NCBI RefSeq assembly: GCF_004402595.1
Contig: NZ_SOFY01000025.1
Coordinates: 1,299-34,646, forward strand
Source of the DNA: Cryobacterium shii
Lineage (GTDB): Bacteria; Actinomycetota; Actinomycetes; Actinomycetales; Microbacteriaceae
DNA: 33,348 nucleotides
Direction of reading: 5' to 3'
Within the stretch, counting starts at the first letter, position 1. Every line of letters starts with the position of its first letter. Below, one piece after another: positions 25,432 through 33,348 of this stretch. The notes below the pieces were generated by a model. That model saw only the letters and a list, made by a program, of their open reading frames with translations. It was not told where the DNA came from and did not search any database. Made by a program: the position numbers and the translations under genes.

Positions 25432-26481
25432 TCAGTGGCCGGGGACGGCGGCGAAGGTGGCCAGCAGGCGCTGCAGGGAGTCCAGGCGGGCCTTGCCGGT
25501 CTCGCCCAGCTTGCCAGCCGCGACGGCCTCGTTGATGGCGCAGTCGGGCGAGTTGGGCAGGTGGGTGCAGCCGCGCGGGCACTTGAGCGCGATCTGGGCG
25601 AGGTCGGTGAACGCCTTCAGGATGTTGTCGGTGTTGATGTGGCCGAGCCCGAAGGAGCGCACGCCCGGCGTGTCGATGACCCAGCCGCGGCCGGCATCCG
25701 TCTCCAGTCGCAGCGAGATGGTCGAGGAGGAGGTGTGCCGGCCCCGGCCGGTCACCGTGTTCACGACGCCCACGGCGCGATGCGCGTCGGGGACGAGCGC
25801 GTTCACGAGGGTGGACTTGCCGACGCCGGAGTGACCGACGAAGACGGTGTCGTGCCCGGCCAGGGCGGCCGAGATCTCCGCGAGCGGCATGGCGTCGTCG
25901 CGGCTCTCGAAGACGGGCAGGTCGAGGCCCGCAAAGTTGCTGAGGAACACGGCGGGGTCGGCCAGGTCGGTTTTCGTGATGCAGAGGATCGGGGACACGC
26001 CCGCGTCGTACGCGGCGACGAGGTACCGGTCGACGAGGCGGATGCGCGGCTCCGGGTTGGCCGCGGCCACCACGATCAGCATCTGGTCGGCGTTGGCGAC
26101 GATCACGCGCTCGACGGCATCCGTGTCGTCGGCGCTGCGCCGGAGCAGCGTCACCCGCGGCACGATCCGCACGATCCGGGACAGGCTGCCCGCCGCCCCG
26201 CTGGTGTCGCCGACGATGTCGACGCGGTCGCCGGTGACCACGGCCTGCTTGCGCAGCTCGCTCGCGCGGGCGGCGGTCACCCGGCGCTCGGCGGACAGGT
26301 TCTCGTCGAGCATGACCGTGTAGCGTCCGCGGTCCACGGAGAGGATGCGGCCGGTCAGCGCGTTCTCGTGGTCCGGCCGGGTCTTGGTGCGGGGTTTGCT
26401 GCCCTTGCGGTTCGGGCGCACGCGCACGCTGGACTCGTCGAATTCCGGTTCGTCATCGTCGGCGCTCTCCCACCAGGTCAC
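25432..26481 (-). CDS. rsgA: RsgA, ribosome small-subunit GTPase
   Basis: A 349-residue circularly permuted GTPase that helps mature the 30S ribosomal subunit. An OB-fold region (about 40-110) is followed by the permuted GTPase motifs: TKTD (169-172) comes before the P-loop GHSGVGKST (216-224), then DTPG (270-273). The C-terminal zinc site uses Cys301, Cys305, His307 and Cys314 in CPRGCTHLPNSPDC. The N-terminus has an extra acidic/basic leader (ESADDDEPEFDESS). The GTG at 26481 overlaps the aroA stop by three bases; the open frame further upstream is aroA shadow. It is co-transcribed with aroA, the same pairing as in Mycobacterium (Rv3228/Rv3227). Confidence 0.93.
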   Translation of the reverse strand: MTWWESADDDEPEFDESSVRVRPNRKGSKPRTKTRPDHENALTGRILSVDRGRYTVMLDENLSAERRVTAARASELRKQAVVTGDRVDIVGDTSGAAGSLSRIVRIVPRVTLLRRSADDTDAVERVIVANADQMLIVVAAANPEPRIRLVDRYLVAAYDAGVSPILCITKTDLADPAVFLSNFAGLDLPVFESRDDAMPLAEISAALAGHDTVFVGHSGVGKSTLVNALVPDAHRAVGVVNTVTGRGRHTSSSTISLRLETDAGRGWVIDTPGVRSFGLGHINTDNILKAFTDLAQIALKCPRGCTHLPNSPDCAINEAVAAGKLGETGKARLDSLQRLLATFAAVPGH

Positions 26482-27836
26482 GACGTGGCCCCGGAGGCGA
26501 GCGTCTGCCAGAGGTCCGCGAACTGGGGGAGCGTCTTGGCCGTCGTGCCGATGTTCTCGATCTCCACCCCGGGAACAGCCAGGCCGATCACGGCGCCCGC
26601 CGTGGCCATCCGGTGGTCGTCGTAGGTGCGCCACGGGCCGCCGTGCAGGGGGCGTGGATCGATCTGAAGCCCGTCGGGCAGTTCGGTCACGGCACCGCCG
26701 AGCCCGTTAATCTCCGCGGCCAGGGCGGCCAGGCGGTCGGTCTCGTGATGACGGATGTGGCCGATCCCGGTGATCGTGCTCGGCGAATCCGCCAGGGCGG
26801 CCAGGGCCACCAGCGCGGGGGCCAGCTCCCCGCCGGTCGACAGGTCGAGCTGCACGCCCCGGAGGCGCTCGCCGGCCGTGACGGTGAGGCGGTCCCCGCT
26901 GCGGCTGACCGTGGCGCCGAACAGGGGCAGCAGCTCGGCCAGGTCGGCGCCGACCTGGGTGGTGGACTCTGGCCAGCCGGTGATGGTGACGCTGCCCCCG
27001 GCGACCAGGGCCGCGGCCAGGAACGGGGCCGCGTTGGAGAGGTCAGGCTCGATGTCGATCTCGGCGCCGGCGATCGGGGCGGGTGCCACGATCCACTCGC
27101 CCACGGCGGGGCTGCCGACGGTGACCCCGCGCCGGGCCAGGGTGGCGATGGTCATCTCGATGTGCGGCATGCTCGGCAGGCGTTCGCCCGCGTGCCGGAG
27201 GTGGAGGCCCCGCTCGAAGCGCGGGGCGGCCAGGAGCAGGCCGGAGACGAACTGGCTGGACGTGGACGCGTCGATGGTGATCTCGCCGCCGTCGAGGCTG
27301 CCGGTGCCGTGGACGGTGAAGGGCAGCGCGCCGCGGCCATCGTCGTTGATGTCCGCGCCGAGGGCGCGCAGGGACGAGATCGTGGTCTTCATCGGCCGCA
27401 GGCGCGCGCCCGCGTCACCGTCGAAGGTGGTCGGGCCGAGGGCGAGCGCCGCGACCGGCGGCAGGAAGCGCATCACGGTGCCGGCCAGGCCGCAGTCGAT
27501 GGTCGTCGACCCGAACAGTTCGCCCGGGGTGATCCGCAGGTCGGGGCCGAACTCGCCCTCCCCTGGCACCTCCTCCACGGTCGTGCCGAGCTGGCGCAGG
27601 GCGGCGACCATCAGGTCGCTGTCCCGCGAGTGCAGGGGGGAGCGCAGCACAGACGGATGCCCGGCGAGGGCACTGAGGACGAGCTCCCGGTTGGTGAGTG
27701 ATTTGGACCCCGGCAGGGACACCGTTGCCGAGAGCGGCCCGGTGGCCGTGGGCGCGGGCCAGCGGGCATCCGTCTGCTCCGGCGACGAGTCGCCGTACGG
27801 ATCGAACTCAGGCTTGGAATATCTCGAGATCAACAT
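26478..27836 (-). CDS. aroA: AroA, 3-phosphoshikimate 1-carboxyvinyltransferase (EPSP synthase)
   Basis: A 452-residue two-domain enzyme of the shikimate pathway, transferring enolpyruvyl from PEP to shikimate-3-phosphate. Visible motifs are [13 protein letters not shown] with Lys45, the loop [18 protein letters not shown], the substrate loop [15 protein letters not shown], a [14 protein letters not shown] stretch and the C-terminal [12 protein letters not shown]. All key residues seem present. The N-terminus carries about 35 extra residues before the first strand. TATCCT lies eight bases before the ATG at 27836, a possible leaderless promoter. Its first 20 bases coincide with the divergent SigR-type promoter of sigR, so the two genes may interfere with each other's expression (inference). 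Confidence 0.94.
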   Translation of the reverse strand: MLISRYSKPEFDPYGDSSPEQTDARWPAPTATGPLSATVSLPGSKSLTNRELVLSALAGHPSVLRSPLHSRDSDLMVAALRQLGTTVEEVPGEGEFGPDLRITPGELFGSTTIDCGLAGTVMRFLPPVAALALGPTTFDGDAGARLRPMKTTISSLRALGADINDDGRGALPFTVHGTGSLDGGEITIDASTSSQFVSGLLLAAPRFERGLHLRHAGERLPSMPHIEMTIATLARRGVTVGSPAVGEWIVAPAPIAGAEIDIEPDLSNAAPFLAAALVAGGSVTITGWPESTTQVGADLAELLPLFGATVSRSGDRLTVTAGERLRGVQLDLSTGGELAPALVALAALADSPSTITGIGHIRHHETDRLAALAAEINGLGGAVTELPDGLQIDPRPLHGGPWRTYDDHRMATAGAVIGLAVPGVEIENIGTTAKTLPQFADLWQTLASGATS

Positions 27837-27841
27837 CGGTT
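27816..27841 (+). promoter_or_regulatory. Consensus SigR/SigH-type promoter for sigR
   Basis: GGAAT at 27816-27820 and GTT at 27839-27841 are separated by exactly 18 bases, matching the GGAAT-N18-GTT consensus known for Streptomyces SigR. It points toward sigR, with transcription expected to start near 27848-27851, about 30 bases before the GTG. It overlaps the first codons of aroA on the other strand. Confidence 0.82.
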
Positions 27842-27880
27842 ATCAGGATAGTCGGTGACGAAAGGTTGAGGGAGGTACAC

Positions 27881-28555
27881 GTGACGTTGTCCATGGTGCT
27901 GGAGCGACCCGGGCCCGATCTCGACGAGCGCTTAGGATTGTCGGTGATGACAACCGACGCGATCGAAATGCGAGACCTGTTCGAAGAGCAGGCACTGCCC
28001 TTTATCGACCAGCTGTACGCCGCGGCCATGCGCATGACACGCAATCCCTCGGACGCGCAGGACCTGGTGCAGGACACCTTCGTGAAGGCCTTCGCCGCCT
28101 TCGCCCAGTTCGAACAGGGCACCAACCTGAAGGCGTGGTTATACCGGATCCTGACCAACACCTTCATCAACACCTACCGCAAGAAGCAGCGCGAGCCGTT
28201 CCAGGGGACCATCGACGACCTCGAGGACTGGCAGCTCGGCGGCGCGGAGTCGCGCACGGCCATGTCGAACCGGTCGGCCGAGGCCGAGGCCATCGACCAC
28301 CTCCCGGACAGCGCCGTCAAGGACGCGCTGCAGTCCATCCCGGAAGACTTCCGGCTGGCCGTCTACTTCGCCGACGTCGAGGGATTCTCGTACCAGGAGA
28401 TCGCCGAAATCATGAAAACACCCATTGGCACCGTGATGAGCCGCCTGCATCGTGGCCGACGACTCCTTCGCGACCTGCTGGCCGGCTACGCCCAGGAGCG
28501 CGGGCTGGGCACTGCGGGGACGGGCCAGACTCACAACAGGAGCACACCAGCATGA
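27881..28555 (+). CDS. sigR: SigR/SigH-type ECF sigma factor
   Basis: A 224-residue group 4 (ECF) sigma factor. Region 2 spans about 35-95 ([20 protein letters not shown], then [20 protein letters not shown]) and region 4 about 145-200 ([20 protein letters not shown] and [20 protein letters not shown]). It directs the thiol-oxidative stress regulon and is held by RsrA until disulfide stress. GGAGG at 27871-27875 sets a GTG at 27881, adding about 22 residues before a second ATG at 27947 where most homologues begin; the shorter form is an alternative. The stop overlaps the rsrA start (ATGA). A consensus SigR promoter upstream predicts autoregulation. Confidence 0.93.
   Translation: MTLSMVLERPGPDLDERLGLSVMTTDAIEMRDLFEEQALPFIDQLYAAAMRMTRNPSDAQDLVQDTFVKAFAAFAQFEQGTNLKAWLYRILTNTFINTYRKKQREPFQGTIDDLEDWQLGGAESRTAMSNRSAEAEAIDHLPDSAVKDALQSIPEDFRLAVYFADVEGFSYQEIAEIMKTPIGTVMSRLHRGRRLLRDLLAGYAQERGLGTAGTGQTHNRSTPA
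27933..27938 (+). promoter_or_regulatory. Possible internal -10 for a short SigR form
   Basis: TAGGAT lies eight bases before the internal ATG at 27947. A transcript starting at that ATG would encode the short form of SigR from a leaderless message. No -35 at normal spacing is visible, so this is weak evidence on its own. Confidence 0.3.
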
Positions 28556-28794
28556 CCGACTGTGGATGCGAGAAGGCCAAGGCCGAACTCGAGGAATACC
28601 TGCACAACGAACTCTGCGGAGCGGACGCCTCCGACATCCGGGAACACCTCGCGCACTGCGCGGACTGCAACGACGAGCACCTGGTCGGCCGTACGCTGAC
28701 CGAGGCCGTGCAGCGCGCCTGCCGCGAGATGGCCCCCGAGGACCTGCGCGACCAGGTGCTGCTGAAACTGCGCACCATCCAGTCCGGGCACTGA
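28552..28794 (+). CDS. rsrA: RsrA/RshA, zinc-binding anti-sigma factor
   Basis: An 80-residue anti-sigma factor of the ZAS family. The redox switch is His32-x3-Cys36-x2-Cys39 (HLAHCADC); extra cysteines at 4, 6 and 22 resemble the extra thiols of mycothiol-system members. Under reducing conditions it holds SigR; disulfide formation with loss of zinc releases it. The ATG at 28552 overlaps the sigR stop by four bases, with AGGAG nine bases before it, so the two proteins are made together in near-equal amounts. Length is normal for the family (Rv3221A in Mycobacterium). It converges with a VOC gene 43 bases downstream. Confidence 0.93.
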   Translation: MTDCGCEKAKAELEEYLHNELCGADASDIREHLAHCADCNDEHLVGRTLTEAVQRACREMAPEDLRDQVLLKLRTIQSGH

Positions 28795-28805
28795 GCCCGG
28801 ACCGA

Positions 28806-28824
28806 TCCCGGGCTGACCCCGGGA
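28806..28824. terminator. Weak hairpin between rsrA and the convergent VOC gene
   Basis: TCCCGGG-CTGAC-CCCGGGA forms a seven-base GC stem 12 bases after the rsrA stop and shortly after the convergent gene's stop. It has no T run, so termination would be weak or factor-dependent. Confidence 0.4.
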
Positions 28825-28837
28825 CCCGAGTCGGCGG

Positions 28838-29638
28838 TCAGTCGACGTTCTGCTGGTCGACCGAGGGCCGATCGACGGAGCCGAGCACGAACACGGCGCC
28901 GGTCGGGTCCGCGACCCGGGCGAAAGTGCCGAATTCGGACTCCCAGGGGTCGTGCAGCACGGTGCCGCCCAACTCGTCGACCCGGCGGGCGGCGGCCTTG
29001 ACATCGGTCACGCCCAGGTAGAGCTGCCAGTGCGACGGCACCTCGTGCGGCAGGTGGGCGGACGCGTCGAAGATCCCGGTGACCTGGTTCCCGTCGGGTC
29101 CGACGGTGCTGTACCGGAATTCGTCTGTGTCGCTGAGCGAGACGGGCGTCCAGCCGAAGACGCTCTCGTAGAACCGCAGGGCGGCGGCGTAGTTGGTGGT
29201 GTTCAGCTCGTGCCAAACCGGGGTTCCCGCTTCCTCGATCCTGCCGAAACCGGTGAACTCGATCGGCTGCCACAGCCCGACGGCGGCGCCGGACGGGTCG
29301 AGCAGGGTGGCCATCCGTCCCATGTCACCCATGGTCATCGGTTCGGCCAGCACCTGGGCGCCGGCGTCCCGGGCGGCGGCGACGGTGGCGTCGGCATCCG
29401 TCACGGCCAGATAGGTGGTCCAGGCGTCAGGCCGGTCCGAATCCGCGTCCTGGCCCATCATGCCGGCCACGTCGGCGTCGCCCAGGCGGAAGGTGACGTA
29501 GCCGCCGTACTCCTCGCCGGAATCGCTCGCGGTCCAGCCGAAGAGGCGGGTGTAGAACTCCCGCGCCCGGGCCGGGTCGGAGGTCATCAGGTCAGCCCAG
29601 CAGGGTTCGCCGGTTCGGGTTGTGTCTCGGGTCGGCAT
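28838..29638 (-). CDS. Two-domain VOC (glyoxalase-like) family protein
   Basis: A 266-residue protein made of two vicinal-oxygen-chelate modules. The first covers about 10-125 (WADLMTSDPARAREFYTRLFGWTA, then YLAVTDADATVAAARDAGAQV and TLLDPSGAAVGLWQP). The second covers about 140-260 (WHELNTTNYAAALRFYESVFGWTP, then LYLGVTDVKAAARRVDELGGTV and RVADPTGAVFVLG). VOC folds bind metals in glyoxalases, dioxygenases and resistance proteins; here the substrate cannot be told. In this two-domain group, bleomycin- or hydroxylase-like names are common in databases without proof. GGAGA about seven bases upstream supports the ATG at 29638 (MPTRDTTRTGEPCWADL). It stands alone between rsrA and kgd. Confidence 0.88.
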   Translation of the reverse strand: MPTRDTTRTGEPCWADLMTSDPARAREFYTRLFGWTASDSGEEYGGYVTFRLGDADVAGMMGQDADSDRPDAWTTYLAVTDADATVAAARDAGAQVLAEPMTMGDMGRMATLLDPSGAAVGLWQPIEFTGFGRIEEAGTPVWHELNTTNYAAALRFYESVFGWTPVSLSDTDEFRYSTVGPDGNQVTGIFDASAHLPHEVPSHWQLYLGVTDVKAAARRVDELGGTVLHDPWESEFGTFARVADPTGAVFVLGSVDRPSVDQQNVD

Positions 29639-29710
29639 GCCGGATCTCCTCGTCGGTGGTGTTGTGGCCAGCCTAGGACCCGCGGCCCACGCGGACAACA
29701 TCGATTGAAC

Positions 29711-29748
29711 GACGGAGGGACCGCACCAATCGGTGCGGTCCCTCCGTC
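29711..29748. terminator. 17-base stem hairpin downstream of kgd
   Basis: GACGGAGGGACCGCACC and its exact complement (29732-29748) enclose the loop AATC. It lies about 50 bases after the kgd stop and 73 bases upstream of the VOC start. The stem is strong but the T run on the kgd side is poor (CGTTCAAT), so it is a likely but not ideal terminator. Confidence 0.65.
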
Positions 29749-29766
29749 TCGAGCGTTCTCGGGCCT

Positions 29767-29809
29767 GACGGTGAGCAGGCTAGACGGTGAGCGGGCTAGA
29801 CGGTGAGCG
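29767..29809. repeat. 16-base tandem repeat spanning the kgd stop codon
   Basis: GACGGTGAGCAGGCTA (29767-29782) is followed by a copy with one mismatch (29783-29798) and an 11-base partial copy (29799-29809). On the minus strand each unit carries the last codons of kgd (CTCACCGTC) and TAG. The true stop is at 29796-29798, so two extra copies of the gene's end lie downstream of it, although out of its reading frame. Confidence 0.88.
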
Positions 29810-32800
29810 CCCGGCTCAGCAGGTCGGCCTGCTCCGCCGCGTGCCGCTTGGCCGATCCGGCTGCCGGCGACGCCGAGGCGGCGCGGGAGAAGAGAGTCAC
29901 GGGCCGCGGGCCCAGCTTGTTCGTCTCCAGGTAGAAGAACGGCCAGGCTCCCTGATTCTCCGGTTCGTCCTGCACCCAGGCCAGTTCGGCATTCGGGTAC
30001 TGGTCCGCGATCTGCTTGAGTTCGAATGCGGGCAGCGGGTAGTACTGCTCCATCCGCACCAGGGCGATCTCGGGGTTCGGGTTCTTGTCGAGTTCGGCGA
30101 GCAGGTCGTAATACAGCTTGCCGGCCATGAACAGCACCCGCTTGACCTGGGACCGGTCGGTGATCCGGGCGTCGTCGATGACCGGTTCGAATCTGCCGGT
30201 GGTGAAATCGGCCACCGGGCTGGTCGCTCCGCGCAGGCGCAGCATCGACTTCGGGGTGAACACGATCAGCGGGCGCCGCGGACGCATGTACGCCTGGCGG
30301 CGCAGCAGGTGGAAGTACGAGGCCGGCGTCGACGGGCGGGCGACGGTCATGTTGTCTTCCGCGCACAGCTGCAGGTAGCGCTCGATCCGGGCGGAGGAGT
30401 GGTCGGGGCCCTGGCCCTCGTAGCCGTGCGGCAGCAGCAGCACGACGGATGACCGCTGGCCCCACTTCTGCTCGGCGGAGGACACGAACTCGTCGATGAC
30501 CGTCTGCGCACCGTTGGCGAAGTCGCCGAACTGCGCCTCCCAGAGCACGAGGGCGTCGGCGCGTTCCACCGAGTAGCCGTACTCGAAGCCCATGGCCGCG
30601 TATTCGCTGAGCAGCGAGTCGTAGATCCAGAACCGGGCTTGGTCTTCGCTGAGGTTGGCCAGCGGCAGCCATTCCTGGCCGTTGACGCGGTCGTGGAGCA
30701 CCGCGTGGCGCTGCACGAACGTGCCACGGCGGGCATCCTGGCCGGCGAAGCGCACCGGGGTGCGCTCGACCAGCAGGGAGCCGAGGGCGAGTAGTTCGCC
30801 GAAGCTCCAGTCGATGTTGCCGCCCCGGCTCATGTCCTGGCGCTTCTGCATCAGCTGCTGCAGCTTATTGTGCACGGTGAAGCCGGCGGGCTTGTTCATG
30901 AAGGCGTCACCGATCAGGTGGACGACCGCTTCCGGGACTCCGGTCGTGGCCGGTTCGCCGACCGCCTCGTCCTGCGCCGGGCTGCCGCCCAGGCCGTGCG
31001 AGGCGCCGGCGCCGACGATCGGGATCGACGAGGACTGCGCGGCGTGCGTCTCCATGAATGCGCGCTCGAGGCGGTCCTGGAAGTCGGCGTGGGCGGCCTC
31101 GTACTCTTCCTGGGTGATGTCGCCACGTCCGACGAGGGCCTCCGTGTACAGCTTCCGGACCGAGCGCTTGGCCTCGATCAGGTTGTACATCAGCGGCTGC
31201 GTCATCGACGGGTCGTCGCCCTCGTTGTGGCCGCGGCGGCGGTAGCAGACCAGGTCGATGACCACGTCGCGCTTGAACTCCTGGCGGTAGGCCAGGGCGA
31301 GCTCGGCGACCCGCACCACGGCTTCCGGGTCATCCCCGTTGACGTGGAAGATGGGCGCCTGGATGGTCTTGGCGACGTCGGTCGAGTAGACCGAGGTTCG
31401 TCCGTCGCCGGGCAGGGTGGTGAAGCCGACCTGGTTGTTGACGACGAGGTGGATGGTGCCGCCGGTGCGGAAGCCGCGCAGCTGGGACATCTGCAGGGTC
31501 TCCAGCACGATCCCCTGGCCGGCCATGGCGGCATCGCCGTGGACGAGGACGGGGAGCGTGGAGAACGTGCCGATCGGCTTGCGGTCCTGCTTGGCCCGCA
31601 CGATGCCTTCGAGCACGCCGTCGACGGCCTCCAGGTGGGACGGGTTCGCGGCCAGGTAGACCGGGATCTCGTCGCCGTTGGCGGCGCGGAACACGCCCTC
31701 CGTGCCGAGGTGGTACTTGACGTCGCCCGAGCCCTGAACGGTGCGCGGGTCCTGCGTGCCCTCGAACTCACGGAAGATCTGGCCGTAGGTCTTGCCGGCG
31801 ATGTTGGTCAGCACGTTCAGGCGGCCGCGGTGGGCCATGCCGATGCAGACCTCGTCGAGGCCGGCATCCGCAGCGCCCTGCAGGACGGAGTCGAGCAGCG
31901 CGATGGTGGACTCGCCGCCCTCGAGGCTGAACCGCTTCTGGCCGACGTACTTGGTCTGCAGGAAGGTCTCGAAGGCCTCGGCCTCGTTGAGCTTGCCCAG
32001 GATGCGCATCTGCTCGTCGTGCGTCGGCTTGACGTACGACTTCTCCATCTTTTCCTGCATCCACTTGCGCTGGGCAGGGTCCTGGATATGCATGTACTCG
32101 ATGCCCGTGGTGCGGCAGTACGAGTCGCGGAGCACGCCGAGGATGTCGCGGAGGAGCATCAGGCGCTTGCTGCCGAACCCGCCGGTGACGAACTCGCGGT
32201 CCAGGTCCCAGAAGGTCAGGCCGTGGTTCGAGATGTCGAGGTCAGGGTGGGTGCGCTGCGTGTACTCGAGCGGGTCGATGTCGGCCATCAGGTGGCCGCG
32301 CACGCGGTACGCGTTGATCAGTTCCTGCACGCGGGCGGTCTTGTCGACGGCACTGGCCAGGTCGACGCTGATGTCCGGCGCCCAGTGGATGGGGTCGTAC
32401 GGGATGCGCAGCGCGGCGAAGATGTCCTCGTAGAAGTGGTGCTGGCCGATCAGGAGCTCGTGCACGATCTTGAGGAACTCGCCCGAGCCGGCGCCCTGGA
32501 TCACCCGGTGGTCGTAGGTGCTGGTCAGCGTGATGGTCTTGGAGATGGCGAGACCGGTGAGGGTCTTGACGCTGGAGCCCTGGAACTCGGCCGGGTAGTC
32601 GAGCGCGCCGGCGCCGATGATGCAGCCCTGGCCCTTCATCAGGCGCGGCACCGAGTGCACGGTGCCGATTCCGCCCGGGTTGGTCAGGGAGACCGTGGCG
32701 CCGGAGAAGTCATCCGCCGTTAGCTTGTTCTTGCGGGCCCGGGTGACGAGGTCCTCGTAAGAAGCCAGGTACTCGCCGAACGTCATCGTGTCCGCGCGCT

Positions 32801-33348
32801 TGAGGGCCGGGACCATGAGCGACCGGGTGCCGTCGGGCTTGGGCAGGTCGATCGCGATGCCGAGGCCGACGTGGGCCGGGGCGATGACCGAGGGCTTGCC
32901 GTCGATCTCGTTGTAATAGACGTTCTGGCTGGGGAACGTTTTGAGCGCCTGGATCAGGGCCCAGCCGATCAGGTGCGTGAACGAGACCTTGCCGCCGCGG
33001 GACCGGCGCATGTGGTTGTTCATCACGATGCGGTTGTCGATCAGGAGCTTCGCCGGGATGGTGCGCACGCTCGTGGCCGTCGGTACCGTCAGGCTGGTCG
33101 CCATGTTCGCGGCCAGGCTCTTGGACATGCCGCGCAGGGGAGTGACGACATCCACGGCCTCGGCGGCCACGACGGGCTGCGGGGCGCTGAGCGGAGCGTC
33201 GGCCGGCACGGGGACCGGCTTGGGGGCGCTGGACGTGGTGCGCGCGGTGCGCTGCCCGCCCACGACCGGGACGGAGGACGTGCTCGAGGCCGGCTCGGCG
33301 GCCGGTGTCGCGGCGGCCGGCGCTGCGGCGCTCGGCGCCTCGGCAGCC
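29796..33348 (-). CDS. kgd: Kgd, multifunctional 2-oxoglutarate decarboxylase/dehydrogenase (partial)
   Basis: About 1183 residues are visible, open to the window edge; the first 40-70 residues lie outside. From the edge come an alanine/proline-rich linker, then an E2-type succinyltransferase domain ([23 protein letters not shown] to the catalytic [17 protein letters not shown]), then the full E1 domain. Within E1, [20 protein letters not shown] and [14 protein letters not shown] are ThDP- and substrate-binding regions, and [12 protein letters not shown] with [12 protein letters not shown] complete it. This E2-E1 fusion is characteristic of Actinobacteria (mycobacterial Kgd, corynebacterial OdhA); it feeds succinyl-CoA or succinic semialdehyde into the TCA cycle and is controlled by FHA proteins in that group. 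The N-terminal lipoyl domain is naturally absent. Ends SRALTV. Confidence 0.96.
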   Translation of the reverse strand, partial: AAEAPSAAAPAAATPAAEPASSTSSVPVVGGQRTARTTSSAPKPVPVPADAPLSAPQPVVAAEAVDVVTPLRGMSKSLAANMATSLTVPTATSVRTIPAKLLIDNRIVMNNHMRRSRGGKVSFTHLIGWALIQALKTFPSQNVYYNEIDGKPSVIAPAHVGLGIAIDLPKPDGTRSLMVPALKRADTMTFGEYLASYEDLVTRARKNKLTADDFSGATVSLTNPGGIGTVHSVPRLMKGQGCIIGAGALDYPAEFQGSSVKTLTGLAISKTITLTSTYDHRVIQGAGSGEFLKIVHELLIGQHHFYEDIFAALRIPYDPIHWAPDISVDLASAVDKTARVQELINAYRVRGHLMADIDPLEYTQRTHPDLDISNHGLTFWDLDREFVTGGFGSKRLMLLRDILGVLRDSYCRTTGIEYMHIQDPAQRKWMQEKMEKSYVKPTHDEQMRILGKLNEAEAFETFLQTKYVGQKRFSLEGGESTIALLDSVLQGAADAGLDEVCIGMAHRGRLNVLTNIAGKTYGQIFREFEGTQDPRTVQGSGDVKYHLGTEGVFRAANGDEIPVYLAANPSHLEAVDGVLEGIVRAKQDRKPIGTFSTLPVLVHGDAAMAGQGIVLETLQMSQLRGFRTGGTIHLVVNNQVGFTTLPGDGRTSVYSTDVAKTIQAPIFHVNGDDPEAVVRVAELALAYRQEFKRDVVIDLVCYRRRGHNEGDDPSMTQPLMYNLIEAKRSVRKLYTEALVGRGDITQEEYEAAHADFQDRLERAFMETHAAQSSSIPIVGAGASHGLGGSPAQDEAVGEPATTGVPEAVVHLIGDAFMNKPAGFTVHNKLQQLMQKRQDMSRGGNIDWSFGELLALGSLLVERTPVRFAGQDARRGTFVQRHAVLHDRVNGQEWLPLANLSEDQARFWIYDSLLSEYAAMGFEYGYSVERADALVLWEAQFGDFANGAQTVIDEFVSSAEQKWGQRSSVVLLLPHGYEGQGPDHSSARIERYLQLCAEDNMTVARPSTPASYFHLLRRQAYMRPRRPLIVFTPKSMLRLRGATSPVADFTTGRFEPVIDDARITDRSQVKRVLFMAGKLYYDLLAELDKNPNPEIALVRMEQYYPLPAFELKQIADQYPNAELAWVQDEPENQGAWPFFYLETNKLGPRPVTLFSRAASASPAAGSAKRHAAEQADLLSRALTV

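Overview
The window is about 33 kb of GC-rich actinobacterial chromosome, coding-dense with short intergenic gaps. No stretch over 300 bases lacks a gene; the longest gaps are about 210 bases (16794-17004) and 183 bases (24068-24250). Gene content and order (RDD/SpoIIM/DUF58/MoxR cluster, mtrA-mtrB-lpqB, comF-hpf-secA, an Rv3235-like gene, pdtaS/whiB1, aroA-rsgA, sigR-rsrA, kgd) point to Actinomycetota. The MtrA, SecA and WhiB sequences and the overall layout suggest Micrococcales, probably Microbacteriaceae; the genus is an inference I cannot settle. I saw no tRNA, rRNA, CRISPR array, transposase or prophage, so this looks like core chromosome.

Layout. Positions 1-327 hold the tail of one gene and a doubtful small ORF. 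Positions 358-7627 hold a membrane and AAA+ cluster in the same order as Mycobacterium tuberculosis Rv3689-Rv3695: RDD (-), SpoIIM-like (+), then a tight minus-strand operon transcribed toward low coordinates (GPDPase-type membrane protein, DUF4129, DUF4350, MoxR ATPase, DUF58) with 4-base overlaps or a 1-base gap. Divergent from it is mtrA-mtrB-lpqB (envelope and cell-cycle two-component system and its lipoprotein), followed by comF, hpf and secA, which ends at a strong terminator.

Positions 16347-19965 are the least understood part: an Rv3235-like protein, an unrecognised 198-aa protein, an excisionase-type HTH protein, a CpaB/RcpC-like SAF-domain membrane protein and a CpaE/MinD-like protein with a degenerate P-loop. 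The last two look like Tad pilus parts, but no other Tad gene is nearby. Two perfect DnaA-box sequences lie in the promoter regions of this block. Next come a repeat-containing multi-pass membrane protein, a small lipid-anchored or membrane NTF2-like protein, the PdtaS sensor kinase and the Fe-S regulator WhiB1, which converge on a 60-base perfect palindrome.

Positions 24251-28794 are a small membrane protein, the peroxiredoxin Bcp, RsgA and AroA on the minus strand, and the divergent sigR-rsrA thiol-stress switch. A consensus SigR promoter lies upstream of sigR and overlaps the start of aroA. A two-domain VOC protein and the large 2-oxoglutarate decarboxylase/dehydrogenase Kgd, cut by the window edge, close the window.

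The most notable sequence-level signals are: the predicted SigR autoregulatory promoter with two possible start sites; five perfect 9-base repeats giving a WRD repeat next to the first membrane helix of MtrB; an 18-base inverted repeat with a 41-base spacer upstream of bcp that resembles a mobile palindromic element; the orphan CpaB/CpaE module with DnaA boxes; and several predicted leaderless promoters.
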